A stretch of DNA of 64,000 nt from Chryseolinea lacunae (lineage in GTDB: Bacteria > Bacteroidota > Bacteroidia > Cytophagales > Cyclobacteriaceae): positions 1,302,001 to 1,366,000 of the forward strand of contig NZ_JAERRB010000001.1 of assembly GCF_016735595.1 (NCBI RefSeq), written 5' to 3'. Positions 52,706 to 60,867 of the stretch are shown here, piece after piece; the stretch's first letter is position 1; every line of letters starts with the position of its first letter. Made by a program: the position numbers and the translations under genes. The notes below the pieces were generated by a model. The model saw only the letters and a program-made list of their open reading frames with translations. It did not search any database and was not told where the DNA came from.

Positions 52706-53713
52706 TCATAGCACAATGTCGTTCTTTGGTACTATCGGATCTGGAATTGAACGCTCATCCAACATTTCCCGCATGTCGATTTCGATCGTTCTGCTGATTT
52801 GTGTGATGGGAACATCGTTGGCGCTCCCTTCGAAAGGATTCACAGAACTTTCACCCACCGTATCCAGCGTGTGGAGCGCCCAGGTGACAACGGCTGAAAA
52901 AGGAATGTTGAACCAAATGGTATTGCCTTCTATGAATGTGCCATGGCCAAGCGTTCCGAATTCGTTGAGCAACCCGAACGGAGCCAGCACCACAAAAATC
53001 AACAGCAAGTAGGTAGCGATCGACGAGAAGTTTCTGGGGTATGGAAAATTTTTGATTCGCTCTGCCCTACCTTGATCATCGGTTAGTCGCACAAGGCTCT
53101 GTTGAAGTTGCGTCCACTGAAAATCGTTGATGGTCCCGGACTCTCTCAGAGCGCTAAGCTCGTCCGACTGCATGGCTGTTAACTGTGTGACGCGGTTCTT
53201 TTTAGAAAGCACATAGTGCAGATCTTTTTCAGACAAGTAGTGTTTCAGTTCATCTGCCAACACGCTCTTCCACTCCGGAACCTCATAGTGCTCCTGGCGA
53301 TATTCCCGAAATCTTTCCTGTTGCATATTCTCCCATGCCCGCGCTTCCCGCAGTTGAAACCTCAGCGCAGTGAGCCATGCGAAATGCCTGTAGAACATTC
53401 GCTTCACGGTTTCGGATTGTTTGCCTTTCAACACATCGCGCAACGTGTAGCCAAAGCTTCGGCTATTGTTGATGATGGAGCCATAGATCTGCCTTGCTTC
53501 CCATATTCGATTGTAGCTCGCGTTATTTTTGAAGCCCACAATAAACGCCACCGAAGTTCCCATGATGGCGATGGGTTGCCAGGGCAGTGCCAGGAAGGTT
53601 AGCCCCAATGCATACAAGGTGGTAGGAACCGAAGCAATCAGAATCATCCAATAAATATCTCGTCGTGTCCATTTTATGAACTCAATGGGAGTATAACGTT
53701 TACCGGTGTGCAT
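52706..53713 (-). CDS. Bestrophin-family anion channel (UPF0187)
   Basis: This 335-residue protein has the bestrophin fold: an N-terminal segment and TM1 (WMILIASVPTTLYALGLTFL), then LPWQPIAIMGTSVAFIVGFK and NNASYNRIWEARQIYGSIIN, the highly conserved NxxxYxRxWEAR motif. Central cytoplasmic helices follow, then ATYLLLIFVVLAPFGLLNEF and PFSAVVTWALHTLDTVGESS with NPFEGSANDVPITQI. Bacterial homologues form pentameric cation or anion channels. It stands alone, divergent from the SUMF1-type gene. Confidence 0.93.
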   Translation of the reverse strand: MHTGKRYTPIEFIKWTRRDIYWMILIASVPTTLYALGLTFLALPWQPIAIMGTSVAFIVGFKNNASYNRIWEARQIYGSIINNSRSFGYTLRDVLKGKQSETVKRMFYRHFAWLTALRFQLREARAWENMQQERFREYRQEHYEVPEWKSVLADELKHYLSEKDLHYVLSKKNRVTQLTAMQSDELSALRESGTINDFQWTQLQQSLVRLTDDQGRAERIKNFPYPRNFSSIATYLLLIFVVLAPFGLLNEFGTLGHGTFIEGNTIWFNIPFSAVVTWALHTLDTVGESSVNPFEGSANDVPITQISRTIEIDMREMLDERSIPDPIVPKNDIVL

Positions 53714-54086
53714 GGCCGTGGATGTTTTTATTTTACAGTCATTAAAGATAAAATTATCCTCCTAAGATAAGAACCCATGATTTTAAAATACCAGCTGCAG
53801 TATTGGATTCATGGCCACATTCATGTACCTACACAATAAAGATTGGCATAACAACAGTTCTTTGCCATCCGCATGGCTATTTAATGCACCCAACAATGGA
53901 TTCGATAAAAACCTGATTGCTAAGATCCAACGATTGTCTATGCAAAATTTGTTTAGAAAAATAACAACCACCTTACTGCAATGAGTACCTCCCAGAACTG
54001 ACCGGGTTTTCTCCATTTTGGTTTCTGGATTTTGAATCTGTCACGCTAGTTATTACTTTAGGACAATCACAACTTGATTTTAAAAC
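53714..54086. other. AT-rich intergenic region with one promoter
   Basis: This 373-bp gap separates divergent bestrophin and SUMF1-type genes. Apart from the promoter at 54031-54061 I see nothing convincing. A 77-codon minus-strand frame at 53783-54016 has no typical codon pattern. Confidence 0.5.
54031..54061 (+). promoter_or_regulatory. Bacteroidota-type promoter of the SUMF1-like gene
   Basis: TTTG at 54031-54034 is followed after 19 bp by TACTTTAG (54054-54061), one mismatch from TAnnTTTG. This is the best complete promoter in the window. The ATG at 54087 is 25 bp downstream. Confidence 0.55.
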
Positions 54087-55046
54087 ATGAGAAGCATTTG
54101 TGTGAACCTCCTTGTCATGCTACTGGCTGGAAGTCTGGTTGCCGTTGGGCAGTCCAAAAAACAAAAGATTAAAACATTAGCTGAAATATTCACACCTCCC
54201 AACGGGGTATACCTCCGCGACAGCGTATTTATTGACGAGACCGAGATTGCAAATGTCCATTACCTGGAATATCTGTACTATGTCCAGAAAGACTCCAGCA
54301 CGTCATTCTACTTATCGCAATTGCCGGATACAACGTGCTGGCTGAGGGGGTTTGTACCTACAGACTCCGTAAGCAAGTATGCCGAACATTACCTGCGCTA
54401 TCCAGGCTATCGCTATTTTCCAGTGGTCGGGGTGTCGTACGAACAGGCCATGAACTATTGCCACTGGAGAGCCATTGCAATCTTGGATTTTCTGAAGAGT
54501 GATTCGCTTCATAAAATGTACCCCAACATGGCGCCCTACGAGTTGCAACTCACCTTTCGCCTCCCGACGGAGGAAGAGTGGGAATTTGCTGCCTCCGGTC
54601 GGCTAGACAAAAAAACGTATCCACATGGCCTCGTGCGCCCCATAAGCAAGCGCAAATTTTCATTCCGTGTTGCCAAAAAAGATTTGTGTGAATGCCTTGA
54701 GTACAACAATATTTCCTGCCGCCCCTCCGATATTATTCATAAGATGGAGTTCAAAATTCGCGAGAAATATTATTTTAATTTGACAGACAAACCCATCGTC
54801 TGTCCGATGAATAGCGCCTTTGACCTGGGGTATATCTATGACCTTCCTCCCAACCAACTGGATCTCTACAATATGATAGGCAACATAGCAGAGATGACTG
54901 CCACCAGCGGGGTTGCAAAGGGAGGTTCGTACCGACACACGCTGGACGAGTCGAACATTGTGAATAAGCAACTTTATGCGCAGTCAGAGGCGTGGTTAGG
55001 ATTTCGGTGCATTGCCGTTGTGCATTTAAAAAAGAAATCAATTTAG
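54087..55046 (+). CDS. Exported SUMF1/formylglycine-generating-enzyme-like protein (GldK/J-type)
   Basis: This 319-residue protein has a signal peptide (MRSICVNLLVMLLAGSLVAV). The SUMF1 domain shows VFIDETEIANVHYLEYLYYV, PVVGVSYEQAMNYCHWRA, FRLPTEEEWEFAAS and a C-terminal GGSYRHTLD with LGFRCIAVV. In Bacteroidota this domain is used in the gliding/type IX secretion proteins GldJ and GldK as well as in sulfatase maturation. The copper-site cysteine pair of true formylglycine enzymes is not evident, so a structural role is more likely. The next gene encodes a small lipoprotein. Confidence 0.85.
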   Translation: MRSICVNLLVMLLAGSLVAVGQSKKQKIKTLAEIFTPPNGVYLRDSVFIDETEIANVHYLEYLYYVQKDSSTSFYLSQLPDTTCWLRGFVPTDSVSKYAEHYLRYPGYRYFPVVGVSYEQAMNYCHWRAIAILDFLKSDSLHKMYPNMAPYELQLTFRLPTEEEWEFAASGRLDKKTYPHGLVRPISKRKFSFRVAKKDLCECLEYNNISCRPSDIIHKMEFKIREKYYFNLTDKPIVCPMNSAFDLGYIYDLPPNQLDLYNMIGNIAEMTATSGVAKGGSYRHTLDESNIVNKQLYAQSEAWLGFRCIAVVHLKKKSI

Positions 55047-55138
55047 ATACCTTCCTCGAAACTGATGCCAGACGTAAACAGGAACGATGCTTCTCTTCGG
55101 GGGCATTGCACTCATCCCAACCGGCAACTATTAAAGAA

Positions 55139-55146
55139 TATCTTTG
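55139..55146 (+). promoter_or_regulatory. Bacteroidota-type -7 element
   Basis: TATCTTTG is a full match to TAnnTTTG and lies 34 bp upstream of the ATG at 55181. No -33 TTTG is evident. Confidence 0.45.
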
Positions 55147-55180
55147 CATCAAAACTGTTCTGCACTAACGTACAGGTTTA

Positions 55181-55714
55181 ATGACTGACCGACTCGCCAT
55201 TTCATTCATATTTTTTATACTCGCCGTTTCATGCTCGAGCGTTCCCAAGACATCCTATCAGGATAACGGTCTCAATTTTAAGATCACTCCAGACTTCAGG
55301 CTCGGGAGGACAGATACGTACAAGAAAAACCAGGCAACCTACATCCCATTCTATGGCAGAGACAAAAAAGTGTATGCTAAATTCTCTGTAGTGTGGATAC
55401 CTTGTCGTTCGGACCTTGACTGGGAGGTTCAAAATTATGTAGACGGACTTAACTCCATCTATAAATCTGACGCTCAAAACAAACCCGAATACAGTGAAGT
55501 CCGAAGCACTAAATTTGGTTCGCACGACGCCAGGCAAATTGACTACGTTGTGGCCAACGACGGCCCGAGAGTAGGCTCTTACACCGTCTTCTATTGCGAC
55601 AATCTTACTGTTATCATCGGACAACACAGCACCGTCGAAGGTCAAGCCATGGCCCAGAATTGTCGGGCCACAATCGAGTCAACGTATTCCTGCCCTCATA
55701 GCGTACAACACTAG
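55181..55714 (+). CDS. Small lipoprotein of unknown function
   Basis: The 177-residue product has a lipoprotein signal (MTDRLAISFIFFILAVSCSS) with Cys at about residue 18. The mature part is strand-rich (GLNFKITPDFRLGRTDTYKK, then KVYAKFSVVWIPCRSDLDWE, GSYTVFYCDNLTVIIGQH), a pattern like PsbP/DUF1795-type stress proteins, which start with a sequence similar to 'GLNFKITPDF' and end with helix and strand. I regard that similarity as possible, not established. It is the second gene downstream of the SUMF1-type gene with its own -7 element. Confidence 0.65.
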   Translation: MTDRLAISFIFFILAVSCSSVPKTSYQDNGLNFKITPDFRLGRTDTYKKNQATYIPFYGRDKKVYAKFSVVWIPCRSDLDWEVQNYVDGLNSIYKSDAQNKPEYSEVRSTKFGSHDARQIDYVVANDGPRVGSYTVFYCDNLTVIIGQHSTVEGQAMAQNCRATIESTYSCPHSVQH

Positions 55715-55874
55715 CAGATTCGAGGGTGGCCCGGCGAAAAACAAGCCCCCTATTCCCACCTGTGAACTTTAATGATTAATTGTTAAATTAGTCTGATAGC
55801 ACGTCATCCATCCAGACGAAGGAAGTCGTTTTGAGGGGTCCGGCGATCACACAAAGCAAAAGACAAAACCAGCA

Positions 55875-56606
55875 ATGGATAAATACAAAACCCTCCACCT
55901 CTGGATGATCATCCCGATGGCCATCATGCAATTTGGCATTTTCGAGGATTATTGGGGCGACTTTTCAGACAACGCTTGGGCTGTTCACATCCACTATTGG
56001 ACGGGCACAATTTGGTATCTCTACCTCATCCTTCAGCCCTACTACATCACGCATGGAAAAATTGAAAGCCACAGAACCAACGGAATCATAGGCATGTTTC
56101 TGGCAGGCGGCGTTTGTTTAACGGCCCTGAGCATGATGCACCGCGATCTGGCAAACGCGCACAATGCCCTGACCATGCCCGACAGGTTTGGTCCGTTTCA
56201 TCCCAGGTTTTTCATAGGGGTGGCCGTTGTTGAAATTGTGATGATGCCCGCATTTGGCTTTGCCGTGATCAAGAGCATAATACACAGAAAGCGAATGGAA
56301 GACCATGCCTGGTGGCTGATCTCAACTGTGTTCATCATCATGATGCCCGCGCTCGGCCGCGGTATACAGAACATCTATATTGACCTCCACGCTGAAGCCT
56401 GGCCGCACGTCGACATCATGATGCCCATTTACTACACACAAACATTCATCATTGCCATGGTGCTCTCTGCCGCCTGGAAATACGACAAACTCAGGCACCC
56501 CGCCACACTTCTGGCCACAGCCGTAAACATTTTTATTTTCTTCCTGGAACCCCTCGGCAAATCAGAAGCCATCCAATCCCTCCTCGAAACCTTTATCAAA
56601 GGATAG
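55875..56606 (+). CDS. Multi-pass membrane protein of unknown function
   Basis: This 243-residue protein has seven hydrophobic segments, among them HLWMIIPMAIMQFGIFEDYW, WYLYLILQPYYITHGK, GMFLAGGVCLTALSMMH, FFIGVAVVEIVMMPAFGFAV, HAWWLISTVFIIMMPALGRG and YTQTFIIAMVLSAAWKYD. The regular His residues in and near helices suggest heme or metal binding, but I cannot assign a family. It is a single gene, convergent with the VCBS gene and separated from it by two small palindromes. Confidence 0.75.
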   Translation: MDKYKTLHLWMIIPMAIMQFGIFEDYWGDFSDNAWAVHIHYWTGTIWYLYLILQPYYITHGKIESHRTNGIIGMFLAGGVCLTALSMMHRDLANAHNALTMPDRFGPFHPRFFIGVAVVEIVMMPAFGFAVIKSIIHRKRMEDHAWWLISTVFIIMMPALGRGIQNIYIDLHAEAWPHVDIMMPIYYTQTFIIAMVLSAAWKYDKLRHPATLLATAVNIFIFFLEPLGKSEAIQSLLETFIKG

Positions 56607-56611
56607 AACCT

Positions 56612-56659
56612 GGCGCGAGTCTCCGACTCGTGCCCATCATGCCCCAAGTCTCCGACTTG
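56612..56659. repeat. Tandem REP-like palindromes
   Basis: Two related hairpins lie in the 63-bp gap between convergent genes: CGAGTC-TCC-GACTCG (56616-56630, stem extendable to 56612-56634) and CAAGTC-TCC-GACTTG (56645-56659). They share the loop and most of the stem, and the one varied pair is compensated on both arms (G-C replaced by A-T). This is typical of repetitive extragenic palindromes. Confidence 0.6.
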
Positions 56660-56669
56660 CACACGCGGG

Positions 56670-59600
56670 TCAACGAGATTTTCTAAACGCCCTTACAGAA
56701 TCGGAGTTCACTCCAAAAATCAGCAGGTCATTGATTTCAATCGAACTCCGCACATCACCTCTCACCTTCAAACCCGATTCATACTGCGGAACATACTTGA
56801 ATCCGCATTTGCCGTCGCCCAAAAACAACATGCCGTGGTTCGCATCATATCTTCCGAACCGCACCCGTGTTTGCGTGAGGTTGCCGGTCAGAATGATATC
56901 GTCTAATCCGTCTTTGTTTGCATCCGTTTTCAAAATTGAAAAAACGGGTGAGAACTGAGCCTGAACAGGTAGGTCGATCAGTTGCAGTTTGTTCCCTTCA
57001 TTTTTCAACACCACACTTTGGAATTTGTTGGCAAAAACAACCGGCACATCCGCTGCCGCCTTGCCTGCCATCAGACTATCGCTGGTCGCCACGGCGTAAT
57101 TCTTATAGTATAAATACTTCTTCTTCAAAGACGGCACTTGCGAAATCAAATCGTCGAGGTATGGTGAAGGGTAGCTTATGCCGTCAACAAAAAATGTGAG
57201 GATCGGATCGATCGATCCGTTTTTGTCGATATCGGCGTAGAATAGTTTCGAGGGCGTTGCCTCATCAGCTCTTATCTGCGCGTTGACACCCAGGTTGCCC
57301 ACGATAAAATCAATGTCACCGTCATTGTCAAAATCGGCGGACAGAATTTTGTTCCACCATCCGTTGCTGGGTTGCGTGATATACTTTTCGGTTTGTTCTG
57401 TAAACTTCCCTGATGTGTTTATGAATACTTTTATAGATGTCCACTCCCCTGCCATGATCAGGTCGGGCCATTGGTCACCATTCAAGTCGGCTACGGCAGC
57501 ATCGGCAATCATTCCAGGAGACACACCGCCTGCAAAATTCTGCGACACGTCTTCCAGGTTTCCCTTGCCGTCGTTTTCGAACAGAAAACTGGCGGGTGCT
57601 GTGGGGTAGCTTCCGGAAATCAACCGGCCGCCAACAAATAAATCAAGGTCTCCGTCTTTGTCGAAGTCGATGGGTTTAACACACGACTTGCTCACCAGCA
57701 CTGGGGGAAGCGACTTGTTCTTCACAAAATTTCCACGACCATCGTTGATATACAACCGGTCTTGCAACGCAGCATCGCCAGGAACGAACTCGAACCCACC
57801 ACTCACTACATACAGATCCTGATCGCCGTCTTTATCACAATCAAAAAACAAGGCGTCCACATCTTCGCTCGTGGCGTCGGCCTCCAGTGCTTTCGAAGGC
57901 AAATTTTTGAAGCCTCCGGTTTTTGTCTGCACAAACAGCTGTCCGGCAAATCCTTTTGCGCCGCCCACAAAGAAGTCTTCCAGACCATCGCCGTTAACAT
58001 CGGCCTTGGTCATGCAAGGTCCGAACCGCGACAGAAAATGGGGCAAGAGGGTTTGCACTTTAAAGTCGTTGAATTGATTTTCCTGGTGAAGAAACGCAAC
58101 CTTGTCGACTGCAGGCATAAAGAACGGCGCGACAGGTTTTGGAGCGGCGCCGGGTTCGTGACCATTCTCTTTTATGCTGACCAGGGAATTGATGGTGGGA
58201 TTTTTAACCGTTTGGTGTTTGCCGTCGGGCCACGTAATCACAACAGAGTCTACTTTTTCTTTTTTCCCAATTCCAAAAGTGATCACATCATCCACCGACG
58301 ATTCATAGCCTCGCGACAGAAAATGTTCACGATAAAGTTTCAGGTTGCCAGCGAACAGCTGAACCTTGGCACCCAATGCCTGGGTGTTGCCGGCTGTTCC
58401 CATGAGGCGAACACGGACATAATTATTTTTCGCCAGCAGTTCGCTGTTGTTCTGATATACCGAAGCAAAATCGTTGATGTTATTAACCACTAGGTCCAGA
58501 TCGCCATCGTTGTCGAGGTCGGCATAGGATGCTCCCGACGAAATGCCTTTCTTTTCAAAACCCCACTCCGTGTTTTTTGAAGCAAAGGTGAGGTCGCCAT
58601 TGTTTTTATAAATATGATTATTCAATTCCGACGATGGCATCTTGGCTATGAGTTCAAGGAAGGTGAGTTCTTTCCCCGTGGCATTCACACGGTTTTGATA
58701 GTCGACCATGAATTTCATGAAGTCCATGTTGGTGTAGTCCCGGGCATAGCCGTTGGTAACAAACAGATCCTTGCTTCCATCGTTGTCAAAGTCTGCGAAC
58801 AGTGGTGTCCAGCTCCAGTCGGTGTTCGAAATGCCCGAGAGGCTTCCGATCTCGCTGAATGTTCCATCGCCGTTGTTGATGTGAAACATGTTTCGCATAT
58901 ACTGCCAGTAGAAACCGGCATCGTTCAGAATTTTGAACTTGTCGAAGTTTTCAGCACCGGCAGTCAACTTCAAACGCAAGTTGTCGGGAGGCAACATGTC
59001 TAGTGTCATGAGGTCAAGCAGGCCGTCGTTGTTCACGTCTTCCATGTCAGACCCCATCGAGAACAGGGATATATGATCCATCCGTTTTTCGAGCTCGTTT
59101 GTGAACGTACCGTTGCCGTTATTCATGTACAAATAGTCCTGTTCTTTAAAATCGTTTGACACATAAATGTCGGGCCAGCCATTATTGTCAACATCGCCCA
59201 CCGCCACACCTAGTCCGAAGCTGATAACGTTCGACACGATACCCGCCTTTTCACTGACGTCGACAAAAACGTTGTTGTTGTTTTGGTAGAGCTTGCTACC
59301 GAAGTCCTTGCTGGTTGTATTCTTTAGTTTTGTGAATTGATTGTCTACTGGAAAATAATGAATCGAATGGTTCAGGAGAAACATGTCGAGATCGCCATCT
59401 TTATCATAATCAAAAAAGGCAGCGTGCGTTGAATAGCCGGTGTCGTCGAGACCATATGCCGCTGCCTTTTCGGTAAAGGTTTGATCTTTGTTGTTGATGT
59501 ATAAGCGATTTTTCCGGTTCTCCGGTTTGATGTCGCCCGACCGGCAAATGTAAATATCATTCCAGCCGTCGCCATTGATGTCGACCAGCACAACGCCGGT

Positions 59601-59993
59601 GCTCCAGCCGCCCGCATTTTGAATGCCTGACTTTTGAGAGATGTCATCAAACGCAAAGTTTCCTTTGTTGATATACACGGCGTTTTGTTTTTGGTTGCCG
59701 GTAAAAACCAGGTCGGCCAACCCGTCGTTGTTCAGGTCGCCGGCGGCAACGCCACCGCCGTTGTAGAAATAGATATAGCTCAACACATTTTTATCGTCGG
59801 TTTCCACGAGGTCGTTCCGGAATTCAATTCCGGTGTCGTCGGGGTCGAGATCCGAAAACAGGGTTTCCTTTTTTTCAGGCGTGCATGAAAACAGGAAAAC
59901 CATCAACAGGCCGGCAAGACCGGTGGAGCGTTTAGTCTTCACGTCATCGCGGGAGGTGTGTGATGTCTTTCGGATATTTTGCGTTAAGTCCAT
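56670..59993 (-). CDS. VCBS/FG-GAP repeat lipoprotein with ASPIC/UnbV domain
   Basis: This 1107-residue lipoprotein has lipobox LLMVFLFSC. At least seven VCBS/FG-GAP repeats with calcium-binding D-x-N/D-G-D motifs follow (GDLNNDGLADLVFTGNQ, DINGDGWNDIYICRSGD, GDVDNNGWPDIYVSND, DLDNDGDLDLVVNN). An ASPIC/UnbV domain (around residues 530-605) begins YVRVRLMGTAGNTQALGAKV, and more repeats follow (KADVNGDGLEDFFVGGAKG, DFDNDGDIDFIVGNLG). Such surface propellers often accompany SusC/SusD pairs and may bind glycans or peptides. It lies 8 bp after the upstream lipoprotein gene, so the two are co-transcribed. Confidence 0.9.
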   Translation of the reverse strand: MDLTQNIRKTSHTSRDDVKTKRSTGLAGLLMVFLFSCTPEKKETLFSDLDPDDTGIEFRNDLVETDDKNVLSYIYFYNGGGVAAGDLNNDGLADLVFTGNQKQNAVYINKGNFAFDDISQKSGIQNAGGWSTGVVLVDINGDGWNDIYICRSGDIKPENRKNRLYINNKDQTFTEKAAAYGLDDTGYSTHAAFFDYDKDGDLDMFLLNHSIHYFPVDNQFTKLKNTTSKDFGSKLYQNNNNVFVDVSEKAGIVSNVISFGLGVAVGDVDNNGWPDIYVSNDFKEQDYLYMNNGNGTFTNELEKRMDHISLFSMGSDMEDVNNDGLLDLMTLDMLPPDNLRLKLTAGAENFDKFKILNDAGFYWQYMRNMFHINNGDGTFSEIGSLSGISNTDWSWTPLFADFDNDGSKDLFVTNGYARDYTNMDFMKFMVDYQNRVNATGKELTFLELIAKMPSSELNNHIYKNNGDLTFASKNTEWGFEKKGISSGASYADLDNDGDLDLVVNNINDFASVYQNNSELLAKNNYVRVRLMGTAGNTQALGAKVQLFAGNLKLYREHFLSRGYESSVDDVITFGIGKKEKVDSVVITWPDGKHQTVKNPTINSLVSIKENGHEPGAAPKPVAPFFMPAVDKVAFLHQENQFNDFKVQTLLPHFLSRFGPCMTKADVNGDGLEDFFVGGAKGFAGQLFVQTKTGGFKNLPSKALEADATSEDVDALFFDCDKDGDQDLYVVSGGFEFVPGDAALQDRLYINDGRGNFVKNKSLPPVLVSKSCVKPIDFDKDGDLDLFVGGRLISGSYPTAPASFLFENDGKGNLEDVSQNFAGGVSPGMIADAAVADLNGDQWPDLIMAGEWTSIKVFINTSGKFTEQTEKYITQPSNGWWNKILSADFDNDGDIDFIVGNLGVNAQIRADEATPSKLFYADIDKNGSIDPILTFFVDGISYPSPYLDDLISQVPSLKKKYLYYKNYAVATSDSLMAGKAAADVPVVFANKFQSVVLKNEGNKLQLIDLPVQAQFSPVFSILKTDANKDGLDDIILTGNLTQTRVRFGRYDANHGMLFLGDGKCGFKYVPQYESGLKVRGDVRSSIEINDLLIFGVNSDSVRAFRKSR

Positions 59994-60001
59994 GGATAAA
60001 G

Positions 60002-60766
60002 CTAAAGTGATTTTTCGAGGGTTGTGTATTTATTCCGGACATGATCCGATGATGTGCTGTCCAGCACCAGGCGCAACGATTGTTTCACGTCGACGCGCGC
60101 GCTACTATCCATCCATTCGCGATTCCGTTCCACCGACGCAAAAACACTATCGGCCATCCGCTCCAGATCCTGCTTCAAAAATTGCGATGTGTGACTTTGG
60201 TTCTTTAGCTCGGTGGTCAGACAGCTCACATAGTTCATTTTGATCGTTTTGTATCCATATTTCAGAACCACCGCTGTGGGATCATCCGAGTTGTTTATCT
60301 GTGTTGCCAGATTCACCATTTTTTCAGTTAGCCGCAGGTTGAAGATCTGGATGTCGATCAATTCGCTGCGATAATAATTGTCAATAACAGGGTTCGAATA
60401 GATATCGATCCAGTGGTCGCAAACTAATACAAAGGCCGATATGCGCTCAGCCTTCTCGTTCAATGACAATGTGCTGTCCATCAGAAAAGACACATTTTTC
60501 AAACTCAGCATATGCTCAAAAAGCACTCCCGATTTTTTGCTGCCTTTCACGGGAAGCTGATAAGGCCTGTCCCACTTCAATTTGGCAAGCGCCCCGTAGG
60601 CCTGGGAAAAATCGTTTATGTCCCACACCTTCGCCGGATCGGGCACGCCCATTTTCATATATTCATCTAGTGTAAGGGAGTTGTCTTCCTGTTTCTTTGC
60701 ACACGAAAAAATGCCTGTCAGAACAAAGGCGATAAGAAAAATCTGCTTCAGGGAAATGGTGTTCAT
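60002..60766 (-). CDS. Lipoprotein of unknown function, between SusD and VCBS genes
   Basis: This 254-residue protein has a lipoprotein signal (SLKQIFLIAFVLTGIFSCAK, Cys near residue 20). The mature chain is largely helical (SLNEKAERISAFVLVCDHWI, LIDIQIFNLRLTEKMVNLAT) and also contains KWDRPYQLPVKGSKKSGVLF. I do not recognise a family. It lies between susD and the VCBS gene, and a terminator (60811-60841) separates it from susD, so it may be expressed at a lower level. The ATG at 60766 was chosen because the lipoprotein signal starts there; 60817 is also open. Confidence 0.75.
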   Translation of the reverse strand: MNTISLKQIFLIAFVLTGIFSCAKKQEDNSLTLDEYMKMGVPDPAKVWDINDFSQAYGALAKLKWDRPYQLPVKGSKKSGVLFEHMLSLKNVSFLMDSTLSLNEKAERISAFVLVCDHWIDIYSNPVIDNYYRSELIDIQIFNLRLTEKMVNLATQINNSDDPTAVVLKYGYKTIKMNYVSCLTTELKNQSHTSQFLKQDLERMADSVFASVERNREWMDSSARVDVKQSLRLVLDSTSSDHVRNKYTTLEKSL

Positions 60767-60810
60767 AAAGAGAAATACGATGCTGGTTAGCATGGCAATA
60801 CTAAAAAAAA

Positions 60811-60841
60811 ACACCAACTAATCCGTTAGATCAGTTGGTGT
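60811..60841 (-). terminator. Rho-independent terminator between susD and the downstream lipoprotein gene
   Basis: On the minus strand, ACACCAACTGAT and ATTAGTTGGTGT pair with one wobble around a 7-nt loop and are followed by a run of T. It ends the SusC-SusD transcript 27 bp after the susD stop, upstream of the lipoprotein-VCBS pair on the same strand. Confidence 0.85.
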
Positions 60842-60867
60842 CTTTCACTATTAATTACTCAAATAAA

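Noticed and set aside
53783-54016. 77-codon minus-strand frame in the bestrophin-SUMF1 gap
   Set aside because: Composition unlike a gene, and it overlaps the promoter region of neighbours.
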